NCBI GenBank assembly: GCA_013397795.1
Contig: VZTJ01004488.1
Location: forward strand, 372,001 to 436,000
Direction: 5' to 3'
DNA: 64,000 nucleotides
From: Orthonyx spaldingii
Lineage: Eukaryota; Chordata; Aves; Passeriformes; Orthonychidae
A program made the translations under genes and the position numbers. Within the stretch, counting starts at the first letter, position 1, and each line of letters opens with the position of its first letter. Below are positions 38,301 to 49,272 of this stretch, in pieces. The notes beneath the pieces are model-generated. The model saw only the letters and a program-made list of their open reading frames with translations. It had not been told where the DNA came from and did not search any database.

Positions 38301-41300
38301 GTTCAGGCTCAGGCTTTTATTGAAAGAGCCCCAGGCTGTGGAGCTGTAACAGGTAGATTAGGTGAGCAAACCTCTGCTAGGTTTCTGGTGCCTACCTAAT
38401 TTATAGTCAGCAATAAATATTAAAGATCATCCTGTCAGGTCACACAAGCAGCCTCGGGCCACATCTCCAATGGGGGTTTATTCTTTTATCAGTCACTGGT
38501 AAGGTCCCATGGAGCTGCTGCACCAACACCATCCTCAGGCAGGACAGTCAGCGCTGGGCTGTGAGCAAAGGTGGCCCACACTGGCTGCAGGCAGAAAGGG
38601 CAAATCACTGCTTGTGTGATGTGGGTCTGTCTGGGTCCATGTGTCCACAGAGAGGCAAATGAAAACCCCCCGGAACAAACAGGGACAGACACCCAAACGG
38701 GATCACTCTTCCTTTTGACACAGATCTTGAGTCCCAATCTTCTCGACAATTCCTCTGCACACTGTTAAAGCGCTGAGAGTGTTTAATGCTAAAAGCAGGC
38801 TTGGTCCTGCTCCTAATGAAATCATTAGTATGTTGCCACTAACATTGATAGGTGCAGGACCAGGCCTGTAGCTCACATGTATCATGTTTCCTGAAATATT
38901 AGCTAGACCATGAGCTGCAGAATGCCACATGGTGTCCCTGCCAATCCCTGTCCCTTCAGGACCTGTTTATGTGGAAAGGAAATTACCTTGGCACTCCTGA
39001 TCTGCTTTAGCTTACCAAAGGTTAAGGGACTTCACAGACTTTAATCGAATGAAGTCTATAATTAATTACAATTTCCTGCAATTGGAATTGAAAAGATGGC
39101 TTGAAAAGGATTTTACTTTTGTTTTGAAATTATACTTGCTTTCTTCCTGGTTTCTTTAAGAAGTTCACAGCACAAAAACTGAAGTATTCATTGTATTTTT
39201 AGATCATGATATTTGACAGCTCTTGGCCTTCTTTTATGTGCAGGGATGACTCTCCTGACTGGTTCACAGAATGAGCATTAGCTCCCACAATTTAACAGCT
39301 AAAACCTCAACATACCCACTTCCTTCCTTCCTCCAAACTACTGAAATAAAATAGATGTGAACAAGGGCACCAAAAGGTGAAGAAGTAAGAAATCTGACTG
39401 TTCCCTTTTAATTCCCAAAGATGTTTGAAAGTACACCTCACTTAACAGCCTTTTCTTCTACCCCATGTGAGCAAGTTGGGTGGAGTAAACATGTCTGTGC
39501 AGTGATAAACCAAAGAGAGCCATGTATCATTACATCCCCAGGGAAGGAGCATCTGGTGCATCACAGCTTTGTCAGGAATTAGGTTGGGAGTCACAGTACT
39601 ATGTTTTTTAATCCTGTTTGACTTAAAACTGTGTTTTGTAATCAGTGTAATAGAACGGCACCGCTGAGACACAGGGATTAGCTGTAGAGAAGAAAAACAA
39701 TAGCACACACAGTGCTTTGATGTGTTTCTATTTGAATTAGAAAGTGGCACTTTTAACAGCTCCGAGAGCTGCATACAAAATCTCAGCTTAGCAATCACAC
39801 TGTCCAGCACATGAACTTCTTGCAAAGCACTGTCAAAGTCAGAAAGAAACAAACTCTGAGCAATTTAGAAGTGCAATAAAAGATTCAGTATGCAAAAAAA
39901 TCACAAGAAACATGGATCATAATGACTGGCTACAGTCATTGATGCCAAGCATGTGAGTGGAAAGGAGCATTTAGTAATGAAAATGAAATGTTTAATAGAA
40001 GATATTTAAGGAAAGAATATCTAATTAGAGAGAGTAGAAGGGGATCAGGGCAAATACTACATATGACTTTAGACTTTGGTTTTGTGTGATTTTTTTGAAT
40101 CCTGGCTTATGAACACAGGCAGAATGATCATGGAGACCTTCCGTCTGTGAAACATAAACTGGGATTTATCACCCTAGAGGAACTGCCACTGTAGAAATGC
40201 CTGTTTCAACATTGTTAAAAGCTGAACATATTTGGCAGCAGAGTAAAGCATTAGGAATTCTTTAAAACCCATCTTTTGATCCAAACTTGTATTGTAAATA
40301 ACACAACAGCAGCTGCAAAGGATTCTCATTTTCCACCATGAAGTTTGTAGGCAGAGACTTTTCTTTCCATAAGTACATTTAAAACTTGCTGAGCTGATTC
40401 CATGAAGCTTATACATATTTGTAAGACCAAATAAAAGCAAAATATATGCTTATTATTGTTATTATTTTAGTAGATCTCCTCCTACACATATTACACTAGC
40501 ATAACCTTCTTTAGTAATAAAAGTTTTGCAAGAATTTAAGCTACAGAATCCAAGCTGAGTGTACATTGAATGGCTCCTTTCTACTGACAGTCAAGTTACA
40601 CACCATCAGAATTCCATGAAAAACAAAATGTTTATTTTGGAGTTTTTCAAATTAAGTTTTAAGGAATGAACTTAGCCTAAAACTTGCCTCTTCATGCCAC
40701 ATAAGCTCTGAGAAAGCAGATGGTCTGAAAAACAGAGCTCATGGAAAGCTGGTTTAGGCTGCATCAGAGACAAAGATGCAGAAGTTTGACTTAAGTGGAA
40801 AACCCGACCATACTCACTGAGGTGATAAGCCAGTGATAAGTTCAGCTGCAGCCAGTTCTGTTTCTATCCGTGCTCAGCCACATCCCTTCTCCAAGTGCTA
40901 AGCAACTCAACATCTAGCTCATGACCCAGCCTACAATGATATATGACCTAAACAAACCCTTTACTACCTCCCAAGGGATTTATCTTTCCTTCTACCAGAG
41001 GCAGGGACTCCATTTTTCCTCAGTAGCTTATTCTCCAACTAAACAAGCAGAGTTCCTTTGCTTACAGAAGGAACTGAAAGCCACACCTTTGCTTACTAGG
41101 GAAGAACACTCAACACCCACCTGGCTGCCACGGTGTGGGTGCATAGCAGACACCTCTCTCCTCATCACTTTGATACTCCAGTGGGCCTGTATCCATTAAA
41201 GACAACCGAGTAAAGTTACTTTCTAGTGTGAAGACGTGAATGTAGTTCTTATTACAAAAATATGAAATTGTTCTTTGAGCAAGGAGTACAACCCAGGCTG

Positions 41301-42188
41301 CTTCCATCTTCTAAGGAAGCCAAGCTATTGACCATACACATGGAAAAGCTGACTCCACTGAACATGAAAAGATAGTTGTTTTTTCTAACCTAAGCTGACT
41401 TCCACCTTTTCTTATTCAGAATCTGGCAAAAATCAAGTTACTTCACGGCCCACTGAAACCTCTAAGAATTGACCATTTCAGACATTAAACTTGCCTCTTT
41501 TTCTTTCTACAAGCCAAGAGTTTTGCTTATAATTCAAATCTTTTTAATGATTAGGAACATCAAATTGCCTCATAAAGCATGAGGGTTTGGGTGGAATGCC
41601 TGCAGGAGCTCTCCTAGCAAGGCTGAGTGCTTTGCATGCCCTGTAATGAAGACAGTCAGGTACAATAAGATGCTGAAACTATAAAGGAAATGTGATTGCT
41701 GCTAAGAAAGTTTTACCCTATTCCTGGTAGCAGTCAGAGCTAAAAGAGATTGCTTTTGTTGCTGCAGAAATTCAAAGACTGCCTATACAGGGACAATGCT
41801 GGGTGTCAGCAGAAAATTGATGGAAACTGTGAATCTAGAAACATATACAAGGAGAGCTTTTATTTTCTTTTTTTATGAGACTCAGAAAACACAGCAATTA
41901 GCAAATAATTGGTATATTTAATACAAAAAAAAATAAAAATAGTTGTCTTATTTTCCCTTTGATCTGTCCTAAAAACTTTGCCCTTCTTAAAATTACTGAT
42001 ACACACACACCTAAATCTAATTCTGACTTCTGTAATATTACCTTGATCTCTTACTCAGTAAAACAAATTTTCACCTGTTACATCACTATTTCATAGCACA
42101 TGTCACTTGCTAGCTGTAGCTAGAGCAACCTTAAGATAGCTGGGGTAGATGGCTTGTTCATTAGGAGAAAATATATCTCTATCTCTAT
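32313..42188. other. Long non-coding stretch, no gene recognised
   Basis: Nearly 10 kb with no exon that I can support. It contains a T run (32775-32789), an A/AAAC-rich patch near 33398-33420 and several low-repeat parts (about 37440-37720, 38240-38440 and 39000-39150, the last with ATTAATTACAATTTCC-type homeodomain-like words) that look like candidate conserved non-coding DNA. The 136-codon minus-strand frame at 39442-39852 opens only with TTG and has no known domain. Confidence 0.6.
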
Positions 42189-42839
42189 ATCTCTATCTCT
42201 ATCTCTATCTCTATCTCTATCTCTATCTCTATCTCTATCTCTATCTCTATCTCTATCTCTATCTCTATCTCTATCTCTATCTCTATCTCTATCTCTATCT
42301 CTATCTCTATCTCTATCTCTATCTCTATCTCTATCTCTATCTCTATCTCTATCTCTATCTCTATCTCTATCTCTATCTCTATCTCTATCTCTATCTCTAT
42401 CTCTATCTCTATCTCTATCTCTATCTCTATCTCTATCTCTATCTCTATCTCTATCTCTATCTCTATCTCTATCTCTATCTCTATCTCTATCTCTATCTCT
42501 ATCTCTATCTCTATCTCTATCTCTATCTCTATCTCTATCTCTATCTCTATCTCTATCTCTATCTCTATCTCTATCTCTATCTCTATCTCTATCTCTATCT
42601 CTATCTCTATCTCTATCTCTATCTCTATCTCTATCTCTATCTCTATCTCTATCTCTATCTCTATCTCTATCTCTATCTCTATCTCTATCTCTATCTCTAT
42701 CTCTATCTCTATCTCTATCTCTATCTCTATCTCTATCTCTATCTCTATCTCTATCTCTATCTCTATCTCTATCTCTATCTCTATCTCTATCTCTATCTCT
42801 ATCTCTATCTCTATCTCTATCTCTATCTCTATCTCTATC
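42189..42839. repeat. Giant perfect hexanucleotide array (CTATCT)n, about 108 units
   Basis: From 42189 to about 42839 the sequence is an unbroken 6-bp repeat, CTATCT on the plus strand (AGATAG on the minus strand), with no substitution or phase shift visible over about 650 bases. Each minus-strand unit contains AGATAG, which fits the GATA-factor consensus WGATAR. The array opens spurious frames on both strands (LY, SL and EI dipeptide repeats) that are not genes. A few imperfect units with an ATAT interruption (42175-42188) precede it. Such purity implies recent expansion, or collapse or extension during assembly. Confidence 0.97.
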
Positions 42840-42966
42840 ATCTCTATCTCTATATCTAATCTATCTATATATCTATATCTATATCATCTATCTGTATCTA
42901 TATCTATATCTATATCTATATCTATATCTATATCTATATCTATATCTATATCTATATCTATATCTA
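42840..42966. repeat. Second hexanucleotide array (TATATC)n with variant junction
   Basis: After a transition zone of mixed ATCTCT/ATCTATAT units (42840-42894) the sequence becomes a regular (CTATAT)n array of about 12 units to 42966. The unit differs by one base from that of the larger array, which suggests that both came from one ancestral GATA-type microsatellite. Confidence 0.9.
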
Positions 42967-45900
42967 AGTTGTTTCAGGTCCAGTCTCAGCATGTGAAAAT
43001 GTCCGTGGATCCAATGGGTCCCTAAAACGTAGATCTTGGCAAACAAGTTCCATGGAACATAAAAATCTTTTTAGCAGGAGCAAAGGCTGGACATGGCACA
43101 TCACCTGTTCTGGTTGCTATCCATAAACAGAGCTGAAGCATATGCTAAAAAAAACCGGTGGATCCAGTCAGAAAAACTAGTATTACTTTTCCAACAATGT
43201 TGTTGACAGACTGCCATTCACGAGCACTATATGTAGAGGAACAGAGAAGTAAACACAATAATCTACTTAAATGTGAGATTCCACACCACTTATCCTTTGA
43301 CCTTTCTGATTCTCAGATGGAGATCAGAGAGGTCACCCTTCACACTTCCAAGGTAAAGTCAATGAGCTTATGCCAGTTTTCACCTGATGGGGATTTGGCT
43401 CACTGAATACGAGACTAATGGCTTCAGAAAAACTTCAGCCTTGGCAGCGATGGAGAATTCTGTTTCATGTTAGTTATGTATACCTCACACACTTAGCTCT
43501 AACTTACTGTAAATAGAATGAAGAGTGCTTTGTTGCTGAATAATTTATTACACATTAAATATGGCCCAAGGCAATAGTTTTCAAGTTCCACAAAGGCCTT
43601 ATATGTTTCCTGCTGTAATAATTATGCAAAGGAAATACTGACAGTCTGAATTATGAAATATAGATTATCCATTCAGCAACAGTTCAAAGATGTATTGTAT
43701 GTGAGGGTACTGAGCAAAGACAGGGGATTTCAAGCATCATGTGTACTCTTATGGTAGGTACAGTATCTAAGTATCTCCTTGCTGTGCAGCAAAGTTCTAG
43801 AACATGAAAAGACTTTCAGTTACCCAACAAACTGGTATGACTGACACTACTGACTCATATACCCTTTAAAGCCACATTTTCTTCTCTTTTCTTTGTTTCC
43901 TAGTTTCACTTTATCCTTCTTTTCATGCTTAATGAGACATAAAAATACCTTCACTGAACATCTTTCATCCAAGTAGCTCAAAGAATACCACATTAAGGCT
44001 CACAGGAGGAACACAAGAAGTACTCAGAGATTTCCTTCACATACTAGAAGGTGTATGAATATCTGAAGCAGAGGGTAATAACTTCTGAGAAGCACTGTAC
44101 CTCAAGATTCTTCTTAAACAGTGGAAAGGTGCTGAACAACAGGTCAAGAAAAATGCTCAGTATTTGTGCTTAAATTAGATGTGTAAATATATTGAAGTTG
44201 CATGTTCTTAAAATGACAGGTGATTAAAGGTTGCACTTCTATACTTCAAAGAACCAAATATTTTAGGAAATCAGGATCAATGGATTCTTCAGTCCCAGTG
44301 AGATTTGAAGAAAATATCGGACAACATGGATGGGTTTTCAGATATGGAAAAATTTTGAAGAATATTTTGCAATTTTGCAATTACTTTCATCAGAGTCCAA
44401 AATGCATTCTAAAAGTTATGAAGCACATTAGTTCTATGTTACAAGGGGGGATGTTATGAAAAAACAGATTATGTGATTTCCAAAGGTTGACCAAAAAAAA
44501 GCCTGGCACAAACAGGAACAGCCTGTTGGCTTTCCGGCCCCCACTTCTAACACTCTCATATGCTTTTTAGAAAGAATTATGCACTCCTTTTTGAATCTAG
44601 GCAAAGGTATGCATTAATCTTAATGCTGGAAGCTCTGATTCAGGATTTATGCTTTATTTTTTAAAAGTCATCAGCCATGGGACAAAGATTTTGAAAATTT
44701 TAAACATGTAGATTCAAACATACTTTGATTATTCAGGAGTAGTTTTTTTGTGTGTTTATGTTTCTGTGCTTTTGAAGTGGAAGGCTTTCAGAAAACCCAC
44801 ACCTTTGGTAGGAAGTTTGCTAACCTTTCCAGACCCTCCCCAAACATCCCTGTCCAAATGGAATAATGAAAATTTCCTATGATATGTTTGAGTGATACTT
44901 CATACTATCTATGGAGATGATGCATGGTAAGATTTATGTCATTTTAGAGGATAGAAAAGAAATTGTTTGGCAGTCAATGACATGTTGACATTCTAATACA
45001 AAAGCTACTTGTGCTGAGTGGCATTCACTGTCTGAATGTCAGATCAAATGCACTTTGTTCTATATATGGCATATACATACCCTTAGTCATGCAGTCATGG
45101 AACTTCACCCTTGCTGTAACACCGTATGAAAGGCAAACAGGCTGAGAAAGCAATTCCAGCTTTTACAATGAGGGTAGGTTGGATTTAGTTTAACTGAATC
45201 AGAAGTACACTGTGGTCACTGGGAGGAGAGAGTGAGAGTAAGCATTCTTGGCACCTGTGAAATGTAGCAAATCAAGTGTGGTTTGACTAAATGGCAGATT
45301 TAGGGAAGGGGGCTTGATTTGCCCATACAGCCTCTCTGTTCTTCCTTGTACTTAAGCATTATGACTGAGTATTTAATTATATTGATCATGTACAATTTTT
45401 TTTTTTAATTCTGCAGAATCACTGCCTCATTTAGTGGGTGGTACTCAGTAAACAAGGCAGCTGTTCAATATTCCTTTTTATCCACTTCATTCACTGTGTG
45501 TGGTCTCATGCCTTATTTACTTCACACAATCCCAAATCAGCCCTGGGTCTGGAATTATTCACCAAATAGTATGTGATTATGCAATTAAAGACTGTATCAA
45601 AACACACAAAAGGGTAGAATTAGGATTGCACACAGTTGAATTTAAGTTTCTTGAATTCACTAAATTTTGTGTACTTGATTTTTCCACCTTAGTATCCTCT
45701 TTATGCTGTTTTGGTTTTATTTTTGCTAATCTTCTGAGGAAATATCTGCGGTGGATCTTTGTAAACCTCAGTTACTAGAACTGCAAAATTGTGGCTTAAG
45801 TTGTGAATGGTTTGCTGTGTGGAGCTAAAAAGTCTTAATTCTCAACATATCCCCATAAGAGTCTCAGGATTTGCTCTGCTGGATCATTGCTTGATGCAGC

Positions 45901-46446
45901 AGCATCATTCTTTCCTATGCCATTCTCCTAATGGAGCTCTCTGAGAAACAACTGCACCTTTGCTGAAGGAGTAGAAAAGGCTCATTGTAGATCTTACCTA
46001 ACATAACACTGTGCCTTACACAAGGAAACCCACACGGGTCTGGAGAGAGATGACACATCCCATTCAACAACCCCTGGCCAGATGCGGGTACCTCAGGCAT
46101 GATGGGATCCCTGGGCACAAACCATGGCCTGTGCTTGTGGCTTACCCAGCTCACTCTTTCTTCCTCGCTCAGCAAACAAAGGGCATAAACTGACCCTCTA
46201 TAATACCAGAGATAAAAGAACTGTGCTGTCACCTACTTCATTTCCACTGTGGTTTTCACACATTTTCACCTTATTTCCATGTATAAGGGATTTTACTGTT
46301 AGCAAGGCTGTTTTTGCATGCTGCTTTTTTTTCCCCTTTATTTAATCCAAGTCTAATTATATCCAAGTATGTCTAATTATAACTCCTAATAGCAGGCTAA
46401 ATAATTTCCAACCCTTCTTGGCTTTTACCCTGTTCAAATATTTAAA

Positions 46447-46565
46447 ACCAGGGCCAAAATCTCCTCTCATTTCTACTGGGCTATGTCAGTGAGTAAAACT
46501 TAGCTTAGACCAATGGAGCCACAAACTCACAGTAAGTGCAATGTGGTGTGACAAGAGAGGAGCAG
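46447..46565. repeat. Possible decayed ancient amniote repeat
   Basis: 'gggccaaaatctcctctcat' followed by 'tactgggctatgtcagtgag' and 'ccaatggagccac' resembles an old, partly palindromic repeat family found in reptiles and birds whose copies start like 'gggccaaattctgctctcac'. It is strongly diverged and has no clear terminal inverted repeats or target-site duplication, so the assignment is weak. Confidence 0.3.
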
Positions 46566-48235
46566 CTCATACTCCAGGATAATCCTAGGATACAATCACT
46601 TTGGTAATTGAGGCCTAAATGGGTTCAATTTGGCAATTTTCCATAACCCAAATTTCTGAGGCTTTGTGGGGTCTGGGAGAGAGGAGGTGGAAGGGAGCAG
46701 GAGGATTAACTTATCAAAGGATAAACGGATTATTTTGAATTTCAAATGCAGAGTCTTTGGTAAATGAATGCACAGAGGGCTCCAAGCCCACACTTAGAAG
46801 CACTGGGTTGTGGGTGCTAGAAAAGGCTAACTGTTAATTAATTATTGTCACATATGTTGTGTGGATTGTTAAACCACAATTATTTTACACTAGGGTATAG
46901 CTGGAAATGTCACCCTTGTTCTTGCTTTACATGACCTGGTGCAAGACACAGATCAACATTCATCTAACTTGAGTAAAGTAGCCTGTGTGTTGGCTGCTGC
47001 TCACATTTTTTTCCTCTTTATGTTGGCTGTCTTCCTAAACCTATTGCAAAATTCAGTGTCCTGCACTTACCACCCCTGCCTCCTCTTCCTCCAAGTCCAC
47101 CTCAGGCTATGAATAAAGAAAGGCAGCTGGATTTTCTGCCACTTTACATATTTAACAACTATGTAAATTTACTCCAAAACCACCCACCCAAGGCCAGACC
47201 TCGCCAGTGGCCTGGAACTGATCACATAGAAGGATTACTAAGTAATCTCGTTGACCAGTATCCAAGATCAAATATCCCATATCAAAACTGAAAAGATAAA
47301 GTAACATCAAAGGTGCCTTTCTGTTTAATAGGAACTGAAGTAATTGTTTGGAAGTAAACATAGCAGAATACCTGAAGTTCTTGTTTCCTACCATTGCAGG
47401 GAACAGTTATCCCTTAAATTTATTAGGAAATGACATCTTTGGAACAGGATGTTGAAAAAAAAAATCTATAAAAATAATTTTAGTCAATATTCAAATATTT
47501 GTAGCGCTAAGATTTCATAAAAACTGGTCTTAAAGCATGAATATAACAGATATTTAAACAACGTACTATGAAAATATATGGAAAGTACAGCATTTTCACT
47601 TTTGTCTTTGACTCAGACTGAAGTGCCTGAGAACATATAGGCAAATTAGCATATGTGTAAATTTAAATTAATTTTCAAACACACCTTTTTAAGAACTGTA
47701 GACTTTACATCTTCCTTTTTTAAGTACTTTTGTAAGAGGGCTTTGTGAGAGGAATATCAAACCCGAGCCTGAGGGTTGGGTCCAGTTGGCCAAAGCAATA
47801 CACCAGGCACATCCCATTTGCTGATTGTCCCTTTCCAGTCAGTCCTTAGTCAGGATCTTAACAAACACAAAATTGTCACCTTTAGCTGAAATTGACCTCG
47901 AAACAGAAATGGAGGAAACAGGGCAAAATATCGTGATAAGTTTCTTCTGCTCCTCTCCTCTTCACCTACATCAATCTATGGTGTCACCAGAAGAACTAGC
48001 ATTCTTTTATATTAATTTGATTTTTTGACAAATTAATTTCTAGCCTCCAGATGAAGGTATGTGGATTGCACTGATCAGAAGGGTGGATACCCAACTGCTC
48101 TGAACCACTAACACAGCCAAAACTCACTGAGATTTTCTCTCTCAGCTGCCAACAAGGGATTGCTGCAAACAAGGGATGTGGAAGAAGTAGGACCTGAATT
48201 ACTTCTTCCTGACATTAATAATTATTTCAGTCTTC

Positions 48236-48276
48236 ATAATAATAATATAATATAATATAGCATAATATAATACAAT
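48236..48276. repeat. (ATAAT)n-like AT-rich simple repeat
   Basis: Imperfect TATAA/ATAAT pentamers and trimers with two interruptions. Confidence 0.8.
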
Positions 48277-48499
48277 GTCTTCTTTATATATATAAACATA
48301 CACATTTTTGTTCCTAAATGACAGGAATTTGAAGCTGACTGTGCTTTCACAGAGAATTTCACAAATAGCTTCTTTTTTTTTCAAATTAGTTATTCAAAAC
48401 TCACTGTTTTCCAGAGGAATGAAGTTGCAGAACTGCCATTAGCAAACATTATTTGAAATGGATTTTTTTTCACCTCCTATCCCAAATTTCTGAAAACAA

Positions 48500-49272
48500 T
48501 TCACTTGGAAAATATGGTAGTCCACTACATTGGGTTTGGGTGGCAAGTTTTTGTAGCTTTGAGGCTATAGGTTGGCTTCTGAGAAGCTGCCAGAAGCTTC
48601 CCTCATGTCCCATAGTGCCAAAGCCAGACGGCTCCAGGACAGACCCACCACTGACCAAGGTCGAGCTCATCAGTGATGGTGGTAGCACCTCTGGGATAGC
48701 CTAGTTAGAAAAAGGAAGAAAAAACAACCAGACATCAGCCACAGAGAGGGAGAGGACTGAGAATATGTGAAAGCAACAGCCCTGCAGACCCCAAGGTCAG
48801 TGCAAAGGAGGGGCAGGAGGTGCTCCAGGTGCTGGAGCAGAGATTCCCCTGCAGCCCCTGGTGCAGCCCGTGGTGAGGCAGCTGTGCCCCTGCAGCCCAT
48901 GGGGGTTCATGAGGAACCAGAGTTCCACCCGCAGCTCCTGCAGACCCCATGCTGGAGCAGGGGAAAGGCTTGAGGGGTCCTCCCCATACCAGAGAAGGAA
49001 GAAATGGCAGAGGCAATGTCTGACGAACTGACTGCAACCCTCACTCCCTGTCCCTGTCCCATGGTACCTCTTGAGGGGAGGAGGGAAATAAGATCAGGAG
49101 TAAAGCTGAAACTGTGAAGAAGGAAGGGATGGGGGGAGCTTGGTTTTAATTCTCATTATCCTACTCTTATTTCACTGGCAATAAATTAAGATGATTAAGC
49201 TAATTTCCCCAAGTGGAGTCTGTGTTGCCCACGAAGGTAACTGGTGAATGATTTCCCCCTGTCCTTACCTTA
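48500..49272 (+). mobile_element. LTR-derived segment of an avian endogenous retrovirus (ERVL-like)
   Basis: The plus strand follows, over several hundred bases, an LTR family common in bird genomes. In order it has 'gagaagctgccagaagcttc', a short poly-purine region where the TATA-like box should be (about 48695-48720, degraded), and the G/C-rich body with repeated 'ggagcag' and 'ccctgcagccc' words (48775-48970). Then come an AATAAA signal at 49182-49187 and 'gagtctgtgttgcccacgaagg' near the end. The match stops near 49272, before the expected terminal part, so the 3' end is lost. No internal retroviral genes flank it, so it is a solo or fragmentary LTR. The family name comes from recalled pattern only. 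Confidence 0.6.

Larger units (their letters stand above)
42967..48499. other. Non-coding stretch, no gene recognised
   Basis: No exon is recognised. It holds a T run near 45399-45407, a possible ancient repeat at 46447-46565, a nearby direct duplication of GTCTAATTATA (about 46350-46381) and an (ATAAT)n patch at 48236-48276. The part at 43510-43700 is of low repeat content with AATAATTATGCAAAG-like words, a possible conserved element. Confidence 0.6.

Noticed and set aside
39442..39852. 136-codon minus-strand frame
   Set aside because: It opens only with TTG; no recognisable motif and no supporting exon structure.
42189..42966. CRISPR-like regular repetition
   Set aside because: There are no unique spacers; it is a simple tandem microsatellite in vertebrate DNA.
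42149..42996. Very long open frames (218-280 codons) on both strands
   Set aside because: They translate only the hexamer array into LY, SL or EI dipeptide repeats. A 6-bp repeat without an in-frame stop is open in several frames by necessity.
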